From contig JAYEFQ010000128.1 in assembly GCA_034658655.1 (NCBI GenBank), forward strand, positions 1 through 35,689: a stretch of 35,689 nt of DNA. The letters run 5' to 3'. Source of the stretch: JAQIBY01 sp034658655 (GTDB taxonomy: Bacteria; Bacteroidota; Bacteroidia; Bacteroidales; ML635J-15). Shown piece by piece: positions 24,781-32,642 of the stretch. Position 1 is the stretch's first letter, and each line of letters starts with the position of its first letter. The notes below the pieces were generated by a model. It had not been told where the DNA came from and searched no databases. It saw nothing but the letters and a program-made list of their open reading frames with translations. The translations under genes were made by a program, and so were the position numbers.

Positions 24781-25547
24781 AACAAAAAAAGACATATTTT
24801 ATTTCAGACATTCATCTTGGGAGCCCGAATTTTGAGGAAAGCCTCAAAAGAGAAAAACTGCTTGTACAATGGATGAGAGAAAAATCAACTGATGCAGAGG
24901 CATTTTACTTGTTAGGTGATGTTTTTGATTTTTGGTTTGAATATAAACGAGTGGTACCTCGTGGGTTTACACGCTTTTTAGGAGCACTTGCGGAAATCAC
25001 AGATTCGGGAATACCGGTTTACTTTTTTACGGGAAATCATGATATCTGGATTTTCGATTATATCCCAAAAGAAACTGGAGTGCAGATTATAAAAAAGCCA
25101 ATCCAAAAAGAAATAAACGGGAAGTTATTTTACCTTGCGCATGGCGATGGTTTAGGACCATACGACAAAAAGTATAATTTTCTGAAATCTATTTTCACAA
25201 ATCGCTTTTTACAATGGTGCTTTAAGCGAATTCATCCGAATTTCTCGGTTGCTTTTGCCACACGCTGGAGCAAATATAGTCGTGGGCAACATAATTTACC
25301 AGAAATTCCTGATTATGAAAAAGAGTGGCTGATAAAACACGCCCGAACTGTAATGAATACAAATGAATCTATTGATTATTTTGTGTTTGGACATCGACAC
25401 ATTCCGATTCACTATTTTTTAAATGAAAACACTGAATTTATCAATCTTGGCGATTGGCTGATTAATTTTACTTACGGAAGTTTTGATGGCGACAATTTTG
25501 GACTTTACTCTTATCCAGATGAGATTAAAATAAAAGCCGTCCGGTAA
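24777..25547 (+). CDS. lpxH: UDP-2,3-diacylglucosamine diphosphatase (LpxH-like)
   Basis: This 256-residue calcineurin-like metallophosphoesterase of the lipid A pathway converts UDP-2,3-diacylglucosamine to lipid X and UMP at the inner membrane surface. The motifs are complete: ISDIHLG, LGDVFDFWFE, TGNHD, LAHGDG and FGHRHIP. The start codon is TTG inside the TTGA overlap with the M1 peptidase stop codon, so translation is probably coupled. The last eight codons lie in a 117-bp segment that is repeated at 27391-27507. In the ancestral layout this 3' end overlapped that of the convergent T9SS redoxin-like gene. Confidence 0.9.
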   Translation: MKQKKTYFISDIHLGSPNFEESLKREKLLVQWMREKSTDAEAFYLLGDVFDFWFEYKRVVPRGFTRFLGALAEITDSGIPVYFFTGNHDIWIFDYIPKETGVQIIKKPIQKEINGKLFYLAHGDGLGPYDKKYNFLKSIFTNRFLQWCFKRIHPNFSVAFATRWSKYSRGQHNLPEIPDYEKEWLIKHARTVMNTNESIDYFVFGHRHIPIHYFLNENTEFINLGDWLINFTYGSFDGDNFGLYSYPDEIKIKAVR

Positions 25548-25637
25548 AAATTGATTCCGTTTTCTGATTTTTCAATTGGTAAATATACATCCCAGAAGGG
25601 ACACTTAAAGATAATGCTTTGTTTTTTCGTATCAGAG
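25521..25637. repeat. 117-bp direct repeat, left copy (carries a T9SS-tail fragment)
   Basis: This segment matches 27391-27507 with two mismatches (25543 and 25620). It contains the last codons of lpxH on the plus strand. On the minus strand it holds an intact 3' fragment of the T9SS redoxin-like gene, translating to LIRKNKALSLSVPSGMYIYQ and onward to a stop, with no gene body upstream. A perfect 14-bp palindrome, TTAATAGCTATTAA (25641-25654), lies directly after it. Confidence 0.92.
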
Positions 25638-25715
25638 ATTTTAATAGCTATTAACTTAATAGAATAATTCCCTTCCTTTTACAGCCAACCATATTTCCTT
25701 CAGTATAAATCCAAC

Positions 25716-27062
25716 TTAACGGAATTGATGTATAAAATACGCCACATACTCTGGGAGCTTCCCTGCAAGATAATACGGTAGGTTCATGAGCATATAATCT
25801 TTTCCGGAAGGTGTTTTGGCTTTTTCAATATTAAATTCCCCTGAATATAACCGAATGGCATAGGGATGCGGTGACAATTCAATAAATTGGTGAAGTGAAC
25901 GCAAACGTCCCTGTTTTCCGGATTTCATCTCTACCGGTAAAATCATGTCTTTATATTGATAGACTAAATCCACCTCTGCACTTGAATTGGTTTTTTCTCT
26001 TACCCAAAAACATGGCGTGTATGATTCTTTTTGGTATATGCTTATGATTTCCTGAGTCAGCAACTGCTCAATTATTCTGCCTTTGGCTACATTATTTAAA
26101 TCTGTAATATTAATTAATTCATAATGCATATTCAATGCATTGATAAGCAGACCGATATCTAAAAACTGTAACCTGGGACGCTTATTAAAATTCCTATGCA
26201 GCGGAGGTTCTGTATCATTCGTTGGATATATTAAACGGATAATTCGTGCCATATCCAAAGCCCTGAATGCTTCTCCCATTTCACGCGACCTGTAATTTGA
26301 TTTTCCAAACTTTTCAAATTTTATTCTGCCGTGTTCATAAGGGGCTGTATCAATAGCATGCCTTATTACCTGACGTTGTGTGTTATTTGAAGCATATTTT
26401 TCCACATCATCTGTGTATGATTGCCACAATCCCGAAAACAATTCTTTTAGCAACGTAAGATTCTTTTTTTGAAGGTACACAGCTACTATTTCCGGCATAC
26501 CGCCTATCATTGCATATTCATGAAATTCAGCAAGTAGTGTATCATGAGCATATTCAGGGACAGGTACAGAATGATACGCTTCTGATAAGGCCTTATTTCC
26601 CCTGGCAAATAAAAATTCTGAAAAATTCATTGGAAATAAGTACAGGTATTGTATTCTGCCTACGGGAAAATGGGGAATCTTTTTAAGAGCAAATTCCAAT
26701 AATGAACCGGCTGCAATCACATATATATCGGGGCGTTGTTCATATATGAAGCGTAATTGTTTTATCGCAGCAGGACATGCTTGTATTTCATCAATAAAAA
26801 TCAAAACAGGCTTTCCGTCATCAATAATGTCATTTTTTAGGAAAATACCATTAATAAGCTTATGCGTATCATCCGTTTCAAAGTATTTCCTGTCTGAAGA
26901 TTTTTCAAGATTTAATTCTGCGTAATTTGTGAATTCTTTTGAAAACATCCTGACAAGACTTGTTTTTCCCACCTGACGTGCTCCTCTAATCAATAAAGGC
27001 TTGCGTATATCTGATTTTTTCCAATTCAGTAATTTCTGATATGCAGAGCGTTTTAATTTCAT
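25716..27062 (-). CDS. DUF4143 ATPase (AAA_14 plus PD-(D/E)XK-like domain)
   Basis: This 448-residue protein of a family common in Bacteroidota has a Walker A motif GARQVGKTS (residues 27-35), a Walker B motif VLIFIDEIQ, and a sensor-like YVIAAGSLLEFAL. A C-terminal DUF4143 domain follows, with nuclease-like spacing EVDLVYQYKDMILPVEMKSG. The cellular role of the family is not established. The gene sits inside DNA bracketed by 117-bp direct repeats and is preceded by two direct repeats of a 27-29-bp site (27094-27153). This suggests it arrived as part of an insertion and may control its own promoter. The frame is full-length and shows no decay. Confidence 0.93.
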   Translation of the reverse strand: MKLKRSAYQKLLNWKKSDIRKPLLIRGARQVGKTSLVRMFSKEFTNYAELNLEKSSDRKYFETDDTHKLINGIFLKNDIIDDGKPVLIFIDEIQACPAAIKQLRFIYEQRPDIYVIAAGSLLEFALKKIPHFPVGRIQYLYLFPMNFSEFLFARGNKALSEAYHSVPVPEYAHDTLLAEFHEYAMIGGMPEIVAVYLQKKNLTLLKELFSGLWQSYTDDVEKYASNNTQRQVIRHAIDTAPYEHGRIKFEKFGKSNYRSREMGEAFRALDMARIIRLIYPTNDTEPPLHRNFNKRPRLQFLDIGLLINALNMHYELINITDLNNVAKGRIIEQLLTQEIISIYQKESYTPCFWVREKTNSSAEVDLVYQYKDMILPVEMKSGKQGRLRSLHQFIELSPHPYAIRLYSGEFNIEKAKTPSGKDYMLMNLPYYLAGKLPEYVAYFIHQFR

Positions 27063-27093
27063 TTTTGTAATATTTATGGTGTAAATATAGTCA

Positions 27094-27153
27094 TAATTTG
27101 TAACAAATCATGGGTAATTACGTTTAATTTTTGTAATAAATCAAGGGTAATTA
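27094..27153 (-). promoter_or_regulatory. Two operator-like direct repeats upstream of the DUF4143 ATPase
   Basis: 27094-27120 and 27125-27153 are near-identical, with two mismatches and a 2-nt length difference. Read on the plus strand, both contain TAATTT, GTAA(C/T)AAATCA and GGGTAATTA. They begin 31 bases before the ATPase start codon, where a promoter and operator would lie, and the core TTTGTnACAAA is close to a palindrome. This fits a regulator binding site, but no regulator gene is adjacent. Confidence 0.5.
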
Positions 27154-27224
27154 TTTGAGGTTTTATTTATCCCACTCTAAAAACAAACATTATTTTATTT
27201 AGAATGATATCATATCTACTCATA

Positions 27225-27331
27225 ACACCGATTGTGATTCAAAACTACCGATATGCTACGCTTTGTTTCGCCTATCGGTGTTGAATCTACATCGGCATTA
27301 TACCGGCATTTTTGATTTTAAAATGGTATAA
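27225..27331. repeat. Dispersed palindromic repeat, copy B
   Basis: This is the partner of 314-420, about 90 percent identical over 105 ungapped positions. The right-end inverted pair is complete here (TTATACC / GGTATAA), and the inner hairpin has arms GATTCAA...ACCGATA and TATCGGT...TTGAATC. It lies inside the insertion that carries the DUF4143 ATPase. Confidence 0.8.
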
Positions 27332-27390
27332 CACAAATATAAGTGATTCTATCGAGTTTTATTAAACTATTATCGAAATCCTTGTTCTAA

Positions 27391-27507
27391 GAGATTAAAA
27401 TAAAAGCCGTCCAGTAAAAATTGATTCCGTTTTCTGATTTTTCAATTGGTAAATATACATCCCAGAAGGGACACTTAAAGATAATGCTTCGTTTTTTCGT
27501 ATCAGAG
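27391..27507. repeat. 117-bp direct repeat, right copy
   Basis: This is the right partner of 25521-25637. On the minus strand it is the real 3' end of the T9SS redoxin-like gene. On the plus strand it keeps an in-frame lpxH tail (EIKIKAVQ and a stop at 27415-27417). Both gene ends in both copies show that lpxH and the redoxin-like gene once met tail to tail, with a 23-bp overlap. Confidence 0.9.
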
Positions 27508-28132
27508 CTTTTTTCACAACTCGACCATCTAAACTAAACACAGTAAGCTGATAATCGTCGATTGATCCCTGGCGAAGCAGCAATTGCTGATTTTGCACAA
27601 ACAATTCAGGTTCAGGTACAGACTCATCATCCACCCCAACCATTTCAAGGCAAGAACCGATTGCCTGAGGAACATCATTAACATCAAAGTTTCTATAACT
27701 GCCATCGGAGCATATGACAAAATAATATGGAGTATAAGTAATATTCATTAAGTCACACACAGAATCCTGCTCATTAAGATTGAAAAGCGGATAAAGTGTT
27801 CCATAATCCGATGCAAAGTCTCCAACTGCATTGTAGTCAGTAGCTTCGGAAATTTCAATACCCCAAATAACTACATCTTCCTGATTTTCACCATGCGTAG
27901 TGTACCAATTATTAGCATTGGGAACATTTTCCCAACACGATTGACAAGTAACAGAAAAGATGATAAGAACAGCGGTTTTTCCTTGATCGAGAATGTCTTC
28001 GTGAAGAAAATGAGTTTGTCCTGTTGAATCGGTAAGTCCAAAATTAGGGGCAATCGCAGGTCGTTGAGCTAAAACATTATTAGATGCCAGCACTAGTAAA
28101 AAAGCTACAAATAAGATTTTTATATTTTTCAT
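27395..28132 (-). CDS. T9SS-sorted redoxin/TlpA-like protein
   Basis: This 245-residue secreted protein has a signal peptide (MKNIKILFVAFLLVLASNNVLAQ) and a thioredoxin-fold domain of the AhpC/TlpA type (APNFGLTDSTGQTHFLHE). The redox pair is TCQSCWE (C63, C66), and a cis-Pro-like loop, TYTPYYFVICSDGSY, follows. A linker leads to a C-terminal T9SS type A tail (LTVFSLDGRVVKKALI, SLSVPSGMYIYQLKNQ, FTGRLLF). It is probably a thiol-disulfide enzyme exported to the cell surface or medium. Its last 117 bp are duplicated at 25521-25637. No clear promoter was found; the four-helix-bundle gene lies just upstream on the same strand. Confidence 0.9.
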   Translation of the reverse strand: MKNIKILFVAFLLVLASNNVLAQRPAIAPNFGLTDSTGQTHFLHEDILDQGKTAVLIIFSVTCQSCWENVPNANNWYTTHGENQEDVVIWGIEISEATDYNAVGDFASDYGTLYPLFNLNEQDSVCDLMNITYTPYYFVICSDGSYRNFDVNDVPQAIGSCLEMVGVDDESVPEPELFVQNQQLLLRQGSIDDYQLTVFSLDGRVVKKALIRKNEALSLSVPSGMYIYQLKNQKTESIFTGRLLF

Positions 28133-28147
28133 TGTTTAAAATGTTGT

Positions 28148-28525
28148 TTAAAATGTTGTTGAAATATAGTTTAAATTTGTTAAAATATAGTTGCTTATTT
28201 TTACAGCTAGTTTTTTTGCCTTTTTTGAAATATTTTCAAATGCATCCTTCGTTAGGTATCCTAATTCAAAAGCTATCTCTGTTTGACAAACAACCTCCAT
28301 TAATGCGCTATACGATATATTAATAAAGTGTATTTTCTCTTGGCGACCATTCCTGCTTGTTCCTTCTGCAATATTAGATGCAATTGATACAGCTGCTCTA
28401 TTTATTTGCTGTACAAGAGCATACTTTTCATCTGAGGGGAAAGAATTGCTTAACTTATAAATATCCTTTACCAACTTTTTTGAAATCTGATAAATTTCCA
28501 ACTTCTGAAAACTAAAATACAACAT
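28148..28525 (-). CDS. Four-helix-bundle protein (23S rRNA IVS / S23 family)
   Basis: This protein of about 125 residues has the family pattern: KLEIYQISKKLVKDIY near the start, then FPSDEKYALVQQINRAAVSI, ASNIAEGTSRNG, and later helices. First recognised in 23S rRNA intervening sequences, these proteins form small helical oligomers of unknown role and are widespread as stand-alone genes in Bacteroidota. The ATG at 28525 is chosen so that the family motif starts near residue 8; an ATG at 28579 adds 18 residues. No rRNA is nearby, so the copy is free-standing. Confidence 0.9.
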   Translation of the reverse strand: MLYFSFQKLEIYQISKKLVKDIYKLSNSFPSDEKYALVQQINRAAVSIASNIAEGTSRNGRQEKIHFINISYSALMEVVCQTEIAFELGYLTKDAFENISKKAKKLAVKISNYILTNLNYISTTF

Positions 28526-28607
28526 ATAAACAAATTGCAAGTTATACTTTTTTAAAATCAAAAATTCCGATATTATCATTAATATTCGTAGTATAATGTG
28601 TAAATAT

Positions 28608-28643
28608 ACAAAAAAAAGGGATTCTGTTGTTCAGAATCCCTTT
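28608..28643 (-). terminator. Intrinsic terminator after hppA
   Basis: AAAGGGATTCTG pairs perfectly with CAGAATCCCTTT around a 5-nt loop and is followed on the minus strand by a run of T. It lies 28 bases past the hppA stop codon. Confidence 0.93.
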
Positions 28644-28671
28644 CTAAATTACTACATGTTATGTAGAATTA

Positions 28672-31146
28672 TTATAATTTAACGTCTTCAGTTTTTACTT
28701 TTCCAGATTTAATTCGTTGTCCGTAAAATGATCGATATACAAAGATTAGTCCTACTAAGAGGAAACCGACACCAATAATCTGTGCAATGGTTTGATTTCC
28801 TTGCCGAATCATCTCCACAGAGATTTCAGCAGCAAGTAATCCAAACAATGTTGAAAATTTAATAACCGGATTCAATGCCACAGAGGTTGTATCTTTATAA
28901 GGATCTCCAACCGTATCACCAACGATAGTCGCCTCGTGCAATGGCGTATTTTTTTCTTTCATATCAACTTCAACCACTTTTTTGGCATTATCCCAGGCTC
29001 CACCGGCATTTGCCATATAAAGGGCTTGGAAAAGTCCGAATACGGCAATTGAAATCAAATATGCAACGAAGAAGTTTGGGTCAAGGAATGCAAATGATAA
29101 AGTAAGTGTTAGAACTACAATAAAAATATTCCACATTCCAGATTGAGCGTATTTTGTACAAATTTTCACCACTTCAATCGAATCTTGTAGATCCGCTTCG
29201 TCTTTATCAAGATTAATGTTCTTTTTAATAAACTCTACGGCACGATATGCTCCGGTTGTAACGGCTTGCATAGATGCTCCTGAGAACCAATAAATCACAG
29301 CACCACCGGTAATAAATCCTAAGATAACAGGTGCATCCGTTAAGGAAATATTGAGCATTCCGAAGTTTTTCAATATGAGAATAATTGAGAATATCATTGT
29401 CGTTGCGCCAATCACAGCGGTTCCGATAAGTACTGGTTTAGCAGTTGCTTTAAATGTATTTCCGGCAGAGTCATTTTCTTCGAGGAAATGTTTTCCTTTC
29501 ACAAAATCCGGTTTAAAACCGTAATCTCTTTCAATTTCCTCTTCAATTCCGTCAATATGCTCAATACGTGATAATTCAAATACAGATTGTGCATTATCAG
29601 TTACAGGGCCATATGAATCTACAGCGATTGTTACCGGTCCCATTCCGAGGAAACCAAAGGCAACTAAACCAAAAGCAAAAATTGAAGGATAAACCATAAA
29701 TGCGTCTAATCCCTGTAAAGAGATAAAAAATGCAACAAACATCAGTGTGGCAATTAATATTCCTTTCCAGAATGCAGCAAAATTACCGGCTACCATTCCT
29801 GATAAAATATTCAAAGATGCTCCACCCTCTTGTGAGGCCTTAACCACCTCTTTCACATGACGTGATTTTGATGAAGTAAATGCTTTTGTCAGTTCCGGAA
29901 TTAATGCAGCAGCAAGTGTTCCGACAGAAATAATTGATGCAAGTTTCCACCATAGACCATTACCGGCATCACCACCGAGTCCATCAATTGTATTAATCAT
30001 GAAATAGGATACAATATAAGTTGCAGCAATTGAAATAAAAGATGATATCCACACAAGTGAAGTTAGTGGATTTTCAAAATTAAATTTATCAGCATTTTTA
30101 TATTTTGCAATGGAAATTGCATTGTTAATCCAATACGCAATGATAGATGTCATCAGCATCATAAGGCGCATTGCAAAAATCCAGACAATGAATGAAGCCT
30201 GAAAATCAACATTGAGAACACCCAAAATGATGAAAGAAATCAATGCAACACCAGTTACACCATAAGTTTCAAAACCATCAGCAGTTGGTCCAACAGAATC
30301 ACCAGCATTGTCACCAGTACAATCAGCAATTACTCCAGGGTTACGTGGGTCATCTTCTCCGATATTGAAAACGATTTTCATTAAATCGGCACCAATATCC
30401 GCAATTTTAGTAAAAATACCACCGGCAATACGCAGGGCAGATGCTCCAAGAGATTCACCAATCGCAAATCCGATAAAACAGGCTCCTGCAAGTTCTCCCG
30501 GAACGAAAAGTAAGATTACAAGCATCATAAGTAATTCAACAGTAATCAGCAATACACCAACACTCATACCAGCTCGCAAAGGAATATTTACAACATTCCA
30601 GGGTTTGGCACGAAGCGATGCAAAAGATGTTCTGGCATTTGCAAGCGTATTTACACGGATACCGTACCAAGCAACTGAATATGATCCAACAATACCGAGT
30701 ATTGTCCAGATTAATACATTTATTACAAATCCACCTCGAGAAATAAGTGGATCTATCGTATCACCATTTTCGCTCACTGTTTCCATTGTTGCAGCAGGTT
30801 CGCTGAGAAAACCAAAGTAAAAGCCAATTACTGACCCAATAATGGCGAGCAAAATTAAAAGAAATTTCCCTTGTTGACGAAGGTAAGTTTTACTTGTCGC
30901 ATAAATTATTTTTCCAATGTTCAACATAGACTTATGCGCTTCCATTTTGCGTATTCGCGTAAATTGCCAAAGTCCAAAAGCAAATCCAAAACCTACAATT
31001 AGCAGACCCCACATTAATAAGCTGTGTCCATCTCCAAGTACTGAAATACTTTTTCCCAAATCAGGAACTTTCAAATCGGCCTCGCTCGCCATTGTTAGCG
31101 TAGGCAGCGCAATGGTTGCCAATAAGGCATAAAACAGTTTTTTCAT
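28672..31146 (-). CDS. hppA: Membrane-bound ion-pumping pyrophosphatase
   Basis: This 824-residue polytopic inner-membrane protein couples pyrophosphate hydrolysis to H+ and/or Na+ export. A signal-like N-terminus (MKKLFYALLATIALPTLTMA) precedes about sixteen membrane segments. The substrate motifs are present in the divergent form found in many Bacteroidota: DIGADLMKIVFNIGEDDPRN, then TGDNAGDSVGPTADGFETYG, instead of DVGADLVGKVE and GDNVGDVAGMGADLFESY. The determinant loop reads SAGNTFKATAK; the lysine there (GNTFKA, compare GNTTKA) predicts a potassium-independent enzyme. Ion specificity cannot be settled by eye. It is monocistronic, with its own consensus promoter and terminator. Confidence 0.94.
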   Translation of the reverse strand: MKKLFYALLATIALPTLTMASEADLKVPDLGKSISVLGDGHSLLMWGLLIVGFGFAFGLWQFTRIRKMEAHKSMLNIGKIIYATSKTYLRQQGKFLLILLAIIGSVIGFYFGFLSEPAATMETVSENGDTIDPLISRGGFVINVLIWTILGIVGSYSVAWYGIRVNTLANARTSFASLRAKPWNVVNIPLRAGMSVGVLLITVELLMMLVILLFVPGELAGACFIGFAIGESLGASALRIAGGIFTKIADIGADLMKIVFNIGEDDPRNPGVIADCTGDNAGDSVGPTADGFETYGVTGVALISFIILGVLNVDFQASFIVWIFAMRLMMLMTSIIAYWINNAISIAKYKNADKFNFENPLTSLVWISSFISIAATYIVSYFMINTIDGLGGDAGNGLWWKLASIISVGTLAAALIPELTKAFTSSKSRHVKEVVKASQEGGASLNILSGMVAGNFAAFWKGILIATLMFVAFFISLQGLDAFMVYPSIFAFGLVAFGFLGMGPVTIAVDSYGPVTDNAQSVFELSRIEHIDGIEEEIERDYGFKPDFVKGKHFLEENDSAGNTFKATAKPVLIGTAVIGATTMIFSIILILKNFGMLNISLTDAPVILGFITGGAVIYWFSGASMQAVTTGAYRAVEFIKKNINLDKDEADLQDSIEVVKICTKYAQSGMWNIFIVVLTLTLSFAFLDPNFFVAYLISIAVFGLFQALYMANAGGAWDNAKKVVEVDMKEKNTPLHEATIVGDTVGDPYKDTTSVALNPVIKFSTLFGLLAAEISVEMIRQGNQTIAQIIGVGFLLVGLIFVYRSFYGQRIKSGKVKTEDVKL

Positions 31147-31192
31147 AGTTTAAATATTTATTTATAATCTTAAGTTTTCAATTTTGAATTGG

Positions 31193-31224
31193 CAAAAATA
31201 TCTGTTACAAAACATAAAAACAAA
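31193..31224 (-). promoter_or_regulatory. Bacteroidota-type promoter for hppA
   Basis: On the minus strand TTTG (31221-31224), 20 nt, then TATTTTTG (31193-31200): a complete consensus match, placed 47 bases before the hppA start codon. Confidence 0.75.
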
Positions 31225-31352
31225 CAAAATCCATAAAATTTTTGTTTTATTTGCTTGAGTATCATATTAATATATTACTTTTGTAAACTGCAAAAAAGTT
31301 TTTCACGTCATATCCAAAAGTTTTAACCAATTATTTTAAAAATTGTTCAATA

Positions 31353-31380
31353 AAAAAGGGAGTGTGCACACCCCCTTTTT
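31353..31380 (-). terminator. Intrinsic terminator of the tig-clpP-clpX operon
   Basis: On the minus strand AAAAAGGGGGTGTG pairs with CACACTCCCTTTTT (one G-U) and the T-run continues to 31352. It lies 21 bases past the clpX stop codon. Confidence 0.92.
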
Positions 31381-31401
31381 CAATATTTAATTGTGCTTGA
31401 A

Positions 31402-32625
31402 CTATTTTCTTAATTGATCCACATGGATTTTTGAAAGTTTTTCTTTGGCAAGCTTTTCGGTTAACACAAATTTCTTTTTTGCCTGAGAAGGTAAATCAAA
31501 CATGGCATCGGTAAGAATCACCTCACAAATACCACGTAGGGATCTGGCTCCAAGTTTATTATCATAAGAGACATCAACAATATAATCTAAGGCTTTAGGC
31601 TCGACAGTAAACTCAATGCCATCAATTTTAAAGAGGTGAGTATATTGTTTTATCAAAGCATTTTTTGGCTCGGTAAGAATTCTGCGCAACGCTTTTTTTG
31701 AAAGATTATTCAAATACGTAACCACCGGAAGTCGTCCGATAATCTCAGGGATTAATCCATAAGCGCGCAAATCCTGAGCTGTTACATATTGAATTATGTT
31801 TTCCTTATCAATACTGTCACGTTTTTCTTGTGTTCCGTAACCAACCACTTTTGTATTTAAACGATTGGCGATATTCCGTTCAATACCTTCAAATGCTCCT
31901 CCAACCAAAAAGAGAATGTTTTTTGTGTTTACCGGAATCATACGCTGCTCGGGATGTTTTCGTCCACCTTGAGGGGGAACATTCACAATAGAGCCTTCCA
32001 AAAGTTTCAAAATTGCTTGTTGTACGCCTTCTCCGGAAACATCGCGGGTTATTGAAGGATTATCTCCTTTACGAGCGATTTTATCAATTTCATCAATAAA
32101 CACAATGCCTTTTTCGGCAGCTTGCACATCATAATCAGCAGATTGCAACAAACGTGTTAAAATGCTTTCCACATCTTCTCCCACATAACCAGCTTCGGTA
32201 AGCACAGTTGCATCAACGATAGTAAACGGGACATTCAACATTTTGGCAATAGTACGTGCCATCAAGGTTTTCCCTGTACCTGTAGGACCAATAAGAATAA
32301 TGTTAGATTTTTCAATCTCCACACCTTCTTCATCTCCAAGCGGATTACTCAAGCGTTTGTAGTGATTGTAAACTGCTACTGACATAGAACGTTTTGCAAT
32401 TTCTTGGTCAATGACATATTGCTCAAGAAATCGTTTGATATCAGCAGGCTTATTGTGTTTTAGCAATTCGGGGTCAAAGGTTTCCGCTTCGCTCAATTCC
32501 TCTTTAACAATTTCCATTCCACGAACGACACATTCATTACAAATGAATCCATCCGTACCTTGAATCAACATCTCTACCTGATCTCTAGGGCGTCCGCAAA
32601 AGGAACATTTATCTTTTTCTGACAT
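31402..32625 (-). CDS. clpX: ATP-dependent Clp protease ATP-binding subunit ClpX
   Basis: This 407-residue AAA+ unfoldase feeds ClpP. The N-terminal zinc-binding domain shows CSFCGRP and ICNECV (four Cys). The ATPase shows Walker A IGPTGTGKT, Walker B GIVFIDEIDKIARKG, and the ClpX-specific ITRDVSGEGVQQAILKLLEG. The ClpP-docking loop position reads KVVGYGTQ, a VGY variant of the IGF tripeptide. It is the last gene of the conserved tig-clpP-clpX set: 17 bases separate it from clpP, and a terminator follows. Length and motifs are complete. Confidence 0.98.
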   Translation of the reverse strand: MSEKDKCSFCGRPRDQVEMLIQGTDGFICNECVVRGMEIVKEELSEAETFDPELLKHNKPADIKRFLEQYVIDQEIAKRSMSVAVYNHYKRLSNPLGDEEGVEIEKSNIILIGPTGTGKTLMARTIAKMLNVPFTIVDATVLTEAGYVGEDVESILTRLLQSADYDVQAAEKGIVFIDEIDKIARKGDNPSITRDVSGEGVQQAILKLLEGSIVNVPPQGGRKHPEQRMIPVNTKNILFLVGGAFEGIERNIANRLNTKVVGYGTQEKRDSIDKENIIQYVTAQDLRAYGLIPEIIGRLPVVTYLNNLSKKALRRILTEPKNALIKQYTHLFKIDGIEFTVEPKALDYIVDVSYDNKLGARSLRGICEVILTDAMFDLPSQAKKKFVLTEKLAKEKLSKIHVDQLRK

Positions 32626-32642
32626 TTGCTAAATTCCTTTGT

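Noticed and set aside
25716..28579. Prophage or integrative element
   Set aside because: The segment contains only an ATPase gene, a redoxin-like gene and an S23 gene. No integrase, transposase, phage structural or replication gene was found.
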